NCBI GenBank assembly: GCA_964512095.1
Contig: CAZEIH010000016.1
Span: forward strand, 1 to 64,000
DNA: 64,000 bases
Direction: 5' to 3'
Source: DTU013 sp964512095
GTDB lineage: Bacteria; Bacillota; Clostridia; Acetivibrionales; DTU013
In this document: positions 23,753 to 31,495 of the stretch, in pieces
How the letters are laid out: every line of letters begins with the position of its first letter
How positions within the stretch are numbered: position 1 is the stretch's first letter
Made by a program: the position numbers and the translations under genes
The notes under the pieces: generated by a model
Told to the model about the DNA's origin: nothing
Seen by the model: the letters and a program-made list of their open reading frames with translations, nothing else
The model's database searches: none

Positions 23753-23850
23753 GCAGGTTATACATGGTTTCCTGCCTGTAATATATTGTATAATATTTGA
23801 GACACTTCTCTAGAGACTATAAAAGGTCACTGGTAGGAGTGTTTCTTATT
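23753..23850 (+). terminator. Terminator-like hairpins after the SLH gene
   Basis: GCAGG...CCTGC with an 13-base loop lies just after the stop, flanked by AATATTAT/TAATATATT. A second imperfect hairpin, GAGACACTTCTC against GGAGTGTTTC, is followed by TTATTTTG. Either could end the SLH transcript. Confidence 0.45.
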
Positions 23851-23887
23851 TTGTCATACATACGGAGACTGTAAGAGGTCACTGGTA
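23813..23887 (+). repeat. Direct repeat upstream of arginase
   Basis: GAGACTATAAAAGGTCACTGGTA and GAGACTGTAAGAGGTCACTGGTA are 23-base near-identical repeats with a 52-base period; similarity resumes at TTATTTTG/ATTATTTTG. They lie between the SLH terminator and the arginase start. They could be a duplicated regulatory site or a remnant of a tandem duplication. Confidence 0.6.
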
Positions 23888-24003
23888 TGGGGGGCTCATT
23901 ATTTTGCCAAATTTGGTCGGATGAATATCTGCGGCAGGTGTGGTATGATTGTTTAGTCAGATATTATGTGAATACAGCAGGCAAAACAGAGGGGGCAGAA
24001 TTA

Positions 24004-24912
24004 GTGGATATAGACGTTATAGGTGTACCTGTGGATTTGGGTTCGAACCGAAGGGGCGTTGACATGGGGCCTAGCGCTATAAGATATACAGGCTTGATTC
24101 AGGCAATAAGAAAATTGAATAAAAACTGCCGCGATCTTGGAAATATTACAGTACCTGTACCTGAGTGTAAAAGCTTTGAATGTGGGAATTCTAATAGTCC
24201 AAGGTTTATTACTGAGATAACAAAAATAAATGAAACCTTATATAATATTGTTGGCAAAAGCCTTGATGATGGCAATATGCCACTAATCATAGGGGGCGAT
24301 CACAGTATTGCCGCCGGTTCGCTGCTAGGTGTCCAGAGTAGCCTGAAAAACATAGGTGTTATATGGTTGGATGCCCATGGCGATTTTAATACAGAACATA
24401 CAACAATGTCAGGGAATCTGCATGGCATGTCCCTTGCTGCTGCCACAGGCACTGGTATGTATGAGATGACTAAGTTCAAGCATGATGATGTCAACTATCT
24501 AGACCCGGAAAAGGTTGTCATAATAGGAGCAAGGGATCTTGACACGGAAGAGGCTGAATTGTTGAAAAAATCCAAGGTTACAGTATTCACAATGGAAGAT
24601 ATTGATATGTACGGGCTAAGGAGTATTATGCAAAGAGCTATTGAAATAGTAGAGCATGAAACAGAAGGCTTTCATCTTAGCTTTGATCTTGATGTTGTGA
24701 CACCCGCCGATGCACCAGGTGTGGGCACACCGGTTAAGGGGGGAATTACCTATAGGGAAGCCCATCTTGCCGCAGAAATGATTTCACAAAGGCCTAAACT
24801 AAGGTCAATTGAGCTGGTTGAACTGAATCCCATACTGGATAATGCCAATATTACAGGGGAACTGGCTGTCTCGTTATTGTGCTCATTGCTGGGCAAAAGA
24901 GTAATGGGATAA
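24004..24912 (+). CDS. rocF: Arginase
   Basis: A 302-residue binuclear manganese ureohydrolase that splits arginine into ornithine and urea. Metal-binding motifs are present: IIGGDHSIAAGS, WLDAHGDFNT and SFDLDVVTPADAPG, with the arginase-typical GVGTPVKGGITYREA. GTG at 24004 is preferred because GAGGGGG precedes it and the protein then starts VDIDVIGVPVDLGSNRRGVD, the normal family start; the open frame upstream gives 39 extra unrelated residues. Agmatinase is less likely because of RRGVDMGPSAIR. No arginine-transport gene adjoins it. Confidence 0.9.
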   Translation: MDIDVIGVPVDLGSNRRGVDMGPSAIRYTGLIQAIRKLNKNCRDLGNITVPVPECKSFECGNSNSPRFITEITKINETLYNIVGKSLDDGNMPLIIGGDHSIAAGSLLGVQSSLKNIGVIWLDAHGDFNTEHTTMSGNLHGMSLAAATGTGMYEMTKFKHDDVNYLDPEKVVIIGARDLDTEEAELLKKSKVTVFTMEDIDMYGLRSIMQRAIEIVEHETEGFHLSFDLDVVTPADAPGVGTPVKGGITYREAHLAAEMISQRPKLRSIELVELNPILDNANITGELAVSLLCSLLGKRVMG

Positions 24913-24937
24913 TATTTGTTTTATTTGTCGAAATGTA

Positions 24938-24965
24938 TTGACAGTTTGTTTTTACAAAATACAAT
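24938..24965 (+). promoter_or_regulatory. Sigma-A promoter of the purF-like gene
   Basis: TTGACA, 16 bases, TACAAT, about 58 bases ahead of the ATG. A good consensus match, directly after the arginase stop. Confidence 0.7.
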
Positions 24966-25022
24966 GGTAATGTGGCTTTTATCAAAAGAATAATATATAT
25001 AAATGATAAGGAAGAGGTTATT

Positions 25023-26423
25023 ATGGGAGGCTTATTTGGTGTTGTTTCGAAAGATGACTGTGTAACAGATCTGTACTTCGGTACTGACTACCATTCACAT
25101 CTTGGTACTAGTAGAGGAGGCATGGCTGTATACACCGGTAACGGGTTTTCAAGGTATATACACAATATTGAGAATATTCAGTTTAGAGCAAAATTTGAAG
25201 ACGATCTTGCTGAAATGACGGGCAATATGGGAATCGGGTGTATAAGCGATACTGAGGCACAGCCTCTTACAGTCTGCTCTCACCACGGACATTATGCGTT
25301 GACGACTGTGGGACGCATCAATAATATGGACCAGCTGGTCAAAAAGGCTTTTGCCCAAAATTACATACATTTTTTGGAGATGAGTAGGGGGGAAATAAAC
25401 CCGACAGAAATGGTTGCTGCTCTCATAGATCAGGAGGATACAGTAAAGGATGGTATACTGAGGGCTCAGGAAGCTATTGAAGGCTCATGTACCATGTTGG
25501 TCCTCAATCATGATGGTATTTATGCCTCAAGAGATCGCTTGGGTAGGACACCTCTTGTGATTGGTGAGAAGGATGGGGCGTATTGTATCTCCTTTGAATC
25601 AAGTGCGCTGCCAAATCTTGGGTATATTCTAAAGCGTGAGCTTGGGCCTGGAGAGATTGTTAGGATGACTCCAGAGGGTATTGAGACTATATCTCCGCCA
25701 AGAAACGAGATGAAGATATGCGCTTTTATGTGGGTGTATTATGGATATCCCGCATCCTCATATGAAGGAAAGAACGTTGAAATAATGAGGTATAGAAGCG
25801 GTGAGGCCCTTGCAAGGAAGGACGATGCGGTAATAGATAATGTGGCGGGTATTCCTGATTCGGGCATTGCTCACGCTATAGGATATTGTAATGAGTCAGG
25901 CATACCTTATGTAAGGCCTTTTGTAAAATATACTCCGACCTGGTCAAGAAGCTTCCTGCCGCAGGATCAAAGCATCAGAAACCTTGTGGCGAAAATGAAG
26001 CTCATACCTATTCCTGATTTGGTAAGTGGAAAGCGTTTGCTTTTCTGCGATGACTCAATAGTACGTGGGACACAGATGGGGGAAACGGTTGAACTGTTGT
26101 ACAACTTTAATGCAAAGGAAGTGCATATCAGACCGGCCTGCCCTCCTCTGCTATTAGGTTGTCAATACCTTAATTTCTCCAGGTCTCGTTCTGAAATGGA
26201 TCTTATAACCCGACGGACCATAAATGAGCTTGAGGGTCGCCAAACTAATGATATAGCTGAGTACGCTGATTCCAAAACAGAAAAGTACAATTGTATGGTT
26301 GAATGTATTAGAAAGAAACTAAAGTTCACAAGCTTGAGATACCAAGAGCTGGATGATATGGTAGATGCAATAGGTTTGCCTGATTGCAAGGTGTGTACAT
26401 ATTGCTGGAATGGCAAGGGTTAA
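25023..26423 (+). CDS. PurF-like amidophosphoribosyltransferase paralogue without the N-terminal cysteine
   Basis: A 466-residue protein with the two-domain layout of glutamine-PRPP amidotransferase. The phosphoribosyltransferase half is intact, with the PRPP loop LLFCDDSIVRGTQMGETV. The N-terminal Ntn-hydrolase half keeps SRGGMAVY and MGIGCISDTEAQPL, but the mature N-terminus, which is Cys1 in PurF (CGxxG), reads MGGLFGVVS. No cysteine is available as nucleophile, so glutamine hydrolysis by the usual route should fail. GGAAGAGG precedes the chosen ATG. The C-terminus has a CKVCTYCW cluster. Similar proteins occur as a second PurF-like gene in Clostridia; an ammonia-dependent or regulatory role is conceivable. 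Confidence 0.85.
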   Translation: MGGLFGVVSKDDCVTDLYFGTDYHSHLGTSRGGMAVYTGNGFSRYIHNIENIQFRAKFEDDLAEMTGNMGIGCISDTEAQPLTVCSHHGHYALTTVGRINNMDQLVKKAFAQNYIHFLEMSRGEINPTEMVAALIDQEDTVKDGILRAQEAIEGSCTMLVLNHDGIYASRDRLGRTPLVIGEKDGAYCISFESSALPNLGYILKRELGPGEIVRMTPEGIETISPPRNEMKICAFMWVYYGYPASSYEGKNVEIMRYRSGEALARKDDAVIDNVAGIPDSGIAHAIGYCNESGIPYVRPFVKYTPTWSRSFLPQDQSIRNLVAKMKLIPIPDLVSGKRLLFCDDSIVRGTQMGETVELLYNFNAKEVHIRPACPPLLLGCQYLNFSRSRSEMDLITRRTINELEGRQTNDIAEYADSKTEKYNCMVECIRKKLKFTSLRYQELDDMVDAIGLPDCKVCTYCWNGKG

Positions 26424-26459
26424 AGGCTACTATGAAAAAAAGATCGAGCATTGATAAAA

Positions 26460-26497
26460 AAAGGGAGTATCTACTATGTTGAGCAGGTACTCCCTTT
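26460..26497. terminator. Bidirectional terminator between convergent genes
   Basis: AAAGGGAGTATCT, 12 bases, AGGTACTCCCTTT. A strong stem with A-tract before and T-tract after, serving the purF-like gene on the plus strand and the E2-like gene on the minus strand. Confidence 0.82.
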
Positions 26498-26505
26498 GGT
26501 TAAGC

Positions 26506-27384
26506 TTAATCGACATCAGGTTCCAGCTTGCCTGGGTGAACTTCCATCCTTTCGGGATTTTGGATTAGCGTTTTATATAGCTTAAATGCTGATGCATAGT
26601 AATGCCCGTCTACAATCCTTTCATCTGTAGAAGCCTTCATTGATATAAATCGTTTATCAACTATTTCATTATTAGCATTAATGACTTTTTCTCTTGTTTT
26701 TATGCCAAAGGCAATAAAGAAGGATGTAGTACCAAAATCATAAAGATGGTGATATATTGGCTGTATTCCGATTGACCCAAGATCAGTTATGAAAAAGCTG
26801 GTATGGAAAGGGCTGATTCGGTTTATTACTTTAGGCATGATACCGAGGTAATCCATGCATCTTATTAAGAATACCAGCAGCTTCACTAGAAAACCAGGGC
26901 AAAGCATAAACAAGCGAGCGATTTTGTCGGTATCGTTTTTAGTATCGGGTACTTTATTTTCTTCTATCTGGTTGTTTATCTTCTCTGCTATTTCCAAGAG
27001 AGTATCTGTTGGCTCAAACTTGAATTTTACGGTGGTTTCTGGACTATCTACCTTCATTTCTTTTTTTATTGCCAGTGACACCAAAATCTCATTGCGTGCG
27101 TATATATTCTGGCCTGCAATAAATCTGTTAAGAGCCGGCCGCAAAGCTATTGTTCTTACCATAGCTGCTATCATTACATGAAGCATACTTATTTTGACTC
27201 CTGAGCTCTTCCTTTTTTTTCGCAAATATGATTCTGTATGGGTGATTTCTATTTTTTCTTCAAAGAAATTTTGTGAGTCGGATCTATATCTCATGATAAA
27301 GGGAATAATCTTATAAAATGGATCCAAGGACCTGATTCGCCTGCCATCGTATCTGTCGCCAAAGCGTCTTTTGTATTCCGCCAT
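26506..27384 (-). CDS. 2-oxoacid dehydrogenase E2-like acyltransferase fold, catalytic His replaced
   Basis: A 292-residue stand-alone relative of the catalytic domain of dihydrolipoyl acyltransferase and chloramphenicol acetyltransferase. It has no lipoyl or E3-binding domain. HTSFFITDLGSIGIQPIYHHLYDFG (key part FFITDLGSIGI) and FFIAFGIKTREKV match the E2 core strands. The active-site DHRxxDG reads DERIVDGHYY, with Glu for the catalytic His. A hydrophobic stretch (FLVKLLVFLIRCMDYLGI) is unusual for a soluble E2. Probably not a classical acyltransferase; function unknown. Confidence 0.72.
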   Translation of the reverse strand: MAEYKRRFGDRYDGRRIRSLDPFYKIIPFIMRYRSDSQNFFEEKIEITHTESYLRKKRKSSGVKISMLHVMIAAMVRTIALRPALNRFIAGQNIYARNEILVSLAIKKEMKVDSPETTVKFKFEPTDTLLEIAEKINNQIEENKVPDTKNDTDKIARLFMLCPGFLVKLLVFLIRCMDYLGIMPKVINRISPFHTSFFITDLGSIGIQPIYHHLYDFGTTSFFIAFGIKTREKVINANNEIVDKRFISMKASTDERIVDGHYYASAFKLYKTLIQNPERMEVHPGKLEPDVD

Positions 27385-27680
27385 TAGCTAAATCCTCCTG
27401 AAACTATCGAATTGTGCTACAAAGTAGCAGTCTAAGTTTATCATTGCAATTACATTTTTGCAATGGTTGAAGAATTGAATTCAAAGGGTAATTTGGATTT
27501 GCTTTTTGGCAAGGTTTTACAAAATTCGAGGATTAAAGACAGGAATACGGCAATGCAAATATTTATTAATTAGCATAAATACGAGTTTTGTCAAAAAAAA
27601 GTCTATTTGCTCTATTAAAAAAGTGATTCTGATAGTATAATATTAGTATAACAAAAATAGTTTATCTTTCTGGAGGGGAC

Positions 27681-29750
27681 ATGAAGAAGAAATTCAGCAG
27701 TATTAAAGCAATTCTCGTAGATTTGACTTCAGCTAGAAGTATTTTATCTAAGCTAGTTGGAGCATTTCTAATATTGATTTTCCTCCCAGTGTCTACTATT
27801 GGTATTATCACAACAGCTACTGCGTCTAGGGATCTACGGGAGCAGATGCAAGATAGTATTTCCACAAGCAGTATCCAAACATCAAACTGCTTTGATCAAT
27901 TTCTTGATAAGGCACTTAATACTTCTATGCAGCTGGTAGCTGATACCAGTATTCTAACCTACGCTAGAAACATGAAAAGCAGCTCTGAACTGTATGAGTT
28001 GGCAAACTTGTACAGTGATGCCAATCTTGCAATGAAGGGAATAAACTCTACATCTACAGACCTAAATGCCAAAATCCTGTTTGAGACAGGTGAAGTATTG
28101 GGGGAAGTATCTAATGTAGATGTTGAGCAGATTATAAACTCAGTATGGTATACAAAGGTTCTTGAAGCTGATGGAAAACAGGTTTGGGTCAATTACGGCG
28201 ATGCCATAGAAACTACTAATGTTCTCGAACCCTACGGACTTACACTGGCAAGGGCATATAAGCCCGCAGGCAAAAAAGTAGGTATTACCATAGTCGATGT
28301 AAAGTACGGTCCAGTAAAGGAAATTTTGTCTAGTGTGGTTCTTGGTAAACAGGATAATACATACTTGCTCACTCCAATGGGAGAGGTGCTGTCTCCGATT
28401 GATAATAATGGAGATGCGGAGCTTAAGGAGAGGCAATTTATTAAGGATGTTATAGAGAAAGCAGCAAATGAAGACACAGGAATTATCAGTTCGACAGATA
28501 ATGGTACAGCTTGCCTTGTATCCTATCATAGGTCTAAAAAAACCGGAATGATAGTAGTAACGACTGTTCCTGAAGCAGCAATCAATGAAGGACCTAGATC
28601 AATAGCTGTAACCACTATTATCGCCGGTCTGTTTTTTACTATTATTGCAGGAGCATTCGGTTTCATTTTTTCACTAAGAATGACAAATTCCCTGAAAGCA
28701 CTAACCAATGTGATGTCAAGGGCTGAAATGGGAGACCTTAAAGCTTCTTTGAAAATGAATCGAAAAGATGAAATCGGTAAGCTTGTAGTTAGCTTTAACA
28801 AGATGATTGAAAACATAAGAGAACTGGTTATGCATAGTAAAGATGCAGCAGTCAATGTCGTTGATTCTGCCAAGACTATGTCAACTATATCTTCGGAATC
28901 ATCACGGGTGTCTAATGATGTTGCAAATGCCATGTCAGAGGTTGCGGAAGGCACCGCTAATCAGGCCTTGGAGGTTGAGAACAGTGTAGAAAGTGTGAAA
29001 CAGCTTGCAGACAGGATAACAATGGCAGTTGAAAAGACCAGAATAATGGAGACTGACTCTGAGGCAATGAAGGAGTTATCCAACTATGGTATTGAGGCTA
29101 TAAACAATCTTAATACTAAAACAGAGGAAACTAACAAAATCACGAAGGATGTAGTCAATAAAATTGCAGATCTTAGTAAACATGTTAAGAATATTAATAA
29201 GATAACACATATTCTTCGAAGTATTGCTGACCAGACAAATCTACTTTCTCTAAATGCTGCAATAGAAGCTGCAAGAGCAGGGGAAGCAGGGGCAGGCTTT
29301 GCAGTGGTGGCAGATGAAATAAGAAAGCTGGCAGAACAGTCAAATATGCATACAAAGGATATACAGGCACTGCTGGAAAATATCAGCAAACAGGCCCAGG
29401 GCTCTGTCCAGCTGGTAGGTGTAGCTGAAAGCACAATTATAGAGCAAAGCAACATGGTTGAAAATACTGCAGAGATATTTATGAGTATAGGCAACTCAAC
29501 ACAGAAATTGACTGAAAACATAGGCAAGTCAGGTGAGCTTATAAATGATATGAATACCTATAGGGTGAAGGTACTGGCCAGTATGGATAACATTTCTGCC
29601 GTATCAGAGGAGGTATCTGCTTCAACCCAGGAGGTATCTGCTTCAACCCAGGAGCAGCTGGCTTCTATAGAAGAGCTTGATAATATGTCCGTCAAGCTTA
29701 ACAAACTGGCTAATGATTTGATTGTCAATATGGACAAATTTAACATATGA
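27681..29750 (+). CDS. Methyl-accepting chemotaxis protein
   Basis: A 689-residue transmembrane chemoreceptor. TM1 is near residues 25-45 (FLILIFLPVSTIGIITTA), the extracellular sensor of about 260 residues resembles a Cache domain, and TM2 is near 310-330 (TIIAGLFFTIIAGAFGFIF). A HAMP domain follows, and the conserved signalling tip ADQTNLLSLNAAIEAARAGE near residue 515. The C-terminus carries a duplicated 8-residue unit (EVSASTQEVSASTQE). GGAGGGGAC precedes the ATG. It signals to CheA/CheW; ligand unknown. No chemotaxis operon adjoins it. Confidence 0.93.
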   Translation: MKKKFSSIKAILVDLTSARSILSKLVGAFLILIFLPVSTIGIITTATASRDLREQMQDSISTSSIQTSNCFDQFLDKALNTSMQLVADTSILTYARNMKSSSELYELANLYSDANLAMKGINSTSTDLNAKILFETGEVLGEVSNVDVEQIINSVWYTKVLEADGKQVWVNYGDAIETTNVLEPYGLTLARAYKPAGKKVGITIVDVKYGPVKEILSSVVLGKQDNTYLLTPMGEVLSPIDNNGDAELKERQFIKDVIEKAANEDTGIISSTDNGTACLVSYHRSKKTGMIVVTTVPEAAINEGPRSIAVTTIIAGLFFTIIAGAFGFIFSLRMTNSLKALTNVMSRAEMGDLKASLKMNRKDEIGKLVVSFNKMIENIRELVMHSKDAAVNVVDSAKTMSTISSESSRVSNDVANAMSEVAEGTANQALEVENSVESVKQLADRITMAVEKTRIMETDSEAMKELSNYGIEAINNLNTKTEETNKITKDVVNKIADLSKHVKNINKITHILRSIADQTNLLSLNAAIEAARAGEAGAGFAVVADEIRKLAEQSNMHTKDIQALLENISKQAQGSVQLVGVAESTIIEQSNMVENTAEIFMSIGNSTQKLTENIGKSGELINDMNTYRVKVLASMDNISAVSEEVSASTQEVSASTQEQLASIEELDNMSVKLNKLANDLIVNMDKFNI

Positions 29751-29759
29751 CCCTTTTAA

Positions 29760-30209
29760 GTGTACAGCCTAAATTACTCTAATGAGGGCGGCGTTTATAT
29801 GCCTTGGACCGTCAGGGACTATTGTGCAAGGACAGGGCAGAAGGTGCCTGAGAGTACAGGAAGTCTTGTGAGGACAGTTCTTGAAAGTCTTGCATTCAAA
29901 TACAGGTATGTTATCGAGGGTCTTGAGAAACTCACTGGAAGTAAATATGAGCGGATACATATAGTTGGTGGAGGCTCTCAGAATACGCTTCTAAATACAT
30001 TTACCGCAGACTGTTGTGGAAGATCTGTATTTGCGGGACCAGCTGAGGCAACCGCACTAGGAAACGGTTTGGTGCAGTTAATATCCATTGGAGAGTTATC
30101 AGATTATACACAGGCAAGAAGAATTATAAAAAGCAGCTTTCCACCTGAGATATACATCCCTGGAGGGGTAGACCGCTGGGAGGAGCAATATCACAGGTTT
30201 TTAAGTTGA
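29760..30209 (+). pseudogene. Rhamnulokinase (FGGY kinase) C-terminal remnant
   Basis: Encodes only the last third of an FGGY carbohydrate kinase of the RhaB type: ESLAFKYRYVIEGLEKLTG, RIHIVGGGSQNTLLNTFTAD with the adenine-binding loop, and GPAEATALGNGLVQLISIG. The N-terminal ~330 residues with the sugar site are missing; the frame begins with a short NEGG piece joined to the C-terminal part. No ribosome site is evident. It lies 9 bases after the chemoreceptor stop, so a deletion presumably removed the intervening sequence. Confidence 0.8.
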
Positions 30210-30276
30210 CGGGACTTAGTCAGCTATAATAGCGGAGGATTTTAGTTACTACTTAAAGCCTAAGAGATTCATTTTA

Positions 30277-30316
30277 GAGGTCTGCTTCCATTTACATGGG
30301 GCAGCTCTTTTTTTGT
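30277..30316 (+). terminator. Probable terminator after the kinase remnant
   Basis: GAGGTCTGC, 12 bases, GCAGCTC followed by eight or more T. The stem has a two-base bulge but the T-tract is good. Confidence 0.65.
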
Positions 30317-30400
30317 CGAAGGAACATGCCCGCTTTTAAGAATCAACCCTTATGAATTTGGCATATTATTAAGTATGATACTATTGACGGAGGTAACTGG

Positions 30401-31495
30401 ATGAAAAAGGGTAAGGTCAGGAATATGTTTTCAGGAGGCAATACCTCAGTAGGTTTTTTTAGCTTTTTTGATTACATAATAGACCAAGTTAAGGCAAGAA
30501 GGATATTTATCCTAAAAGGCGGGCCTGGAGTTGGCAAAAGTACATTTATGAAAAAGGTTTCAGAGACCATGACCGAGCAGGGGTGTAATGTTGAGCATAT
30601 GCATTGTTCAAGCGACAGCAGCAGCTTGGACGGTATAGTGATACCGAGTATAGGGGTAGCGATGTTGGATGGGACAGCTCCCCATGTGGTGGATCCCAAA
30701 ACACCTGGTGCTATTGATGAGATAATCAATCTTGGAGAGTTTTGGAATGAGGCTGGAATATCAGCTAATAAGGATAAAATTATTAAAGTAAAAAGCGAGA
30801 TCAGCAATTGCTTCGTAAGGGCATACAGATACCTAGGGGCAGCAGCAAGAATATATGAGGATACCACTGCAATAAATCAATCTGCTATGGATAAAGCCGC
30901 GCTAAACTTTATAGTACGTGAATTTACAGATATGCTATTTGATCTGATGCCGCCGGCTCCTGTTGCGGGTAATGAAAGACGACTGTTTGCCAGTGCGATA
31001 ACACCGGACGGACTTGTAAGCTGTTTGGATGATCTTATGACATTGGATAATATATACATATTGGAGGGGTTCCCGGGGGCTGGCTCAGAAAAAGTCCTTG
31101 AAAGGCTAAAAGCAGCAGCTCTGGAAAGAGGGATTGATGTTGAGGCCTTTTACTGTGCATTCAAGCCTGACAGACTCGAGCATTTGATATTACCGGGGCT
31201 AAACACTGCTTTTACTACTGTATGCGATTATCACAGTACAGATGTGTGTGCAGTAAGAAAGGTTGATCTTCGAGAAATGCTAAATGAAAACAGGATTAAG
31301 GGATTCCAATCGGATATTGACTTTAACAATATGGAGTTCGACAGATTACTTAATAAGACCTTAAGTGTATTGAATAAGGAGAAGGAGCTACATGATGAAA
31401 TAGAGTCATACTATATTCCCCATATGGATTTTAGTAAAATTAATAGAAAGCAACAGGAAATTATGGAAAGAATTCTTACATACATTGAGCTATAG
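30401..31495 (+). CDS. P-loop ATPase of two tandem domains (PRK06851-type)
   Basis: A 364-residue cytoplasmic protein. The first half has a clear Walker A, FILKGGPGVGKSTFMKKV; the second half repeats the fold with a degenerate loop, YILEGFPGAGSEKVL. Both halves share strands such as VEHMHCSSDSSSLDG and VEAFYCAFKPDRLEH. This matches a widespread but uncharacterised Bacillota ATPase. GGAGG precedes the ATG. Its TAG stop is shared, on the opposite strand, with the stop of the convergent csaB gene. Confidence 0.8.
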   Translation: MKKGKVRNMFSGGNTSVGFFSFFDYIIDQVKARRIFILKGGPGVGKSTFMKKVSETMTEQGCNVEHMHCSSDSSSLDGIVIPSIGVAMLDGTAPHVVDPKTPGAIDEIINLGEFWNEAGISANKDKIIKVKSEISNCFVRAYRYLGAAARIYEDTTAINQSAMDKAALNFIVREFTDMLFDLMPPAPVAGNERRLFASAITPDGLVSCLDDLMTLDNIYILEGFPGAGSEKVLERLKAAALERGIDVEAFYCAFKPDRLEHLILPGLNTAFTTVCDYHSTDVCAVRKVDLREMLNENRIKGFQSDIDFNNMEFDRLLNKTLSVLNKEKELHDEIESYYIPHMDFSKINRKQQEIMERILTYIEL

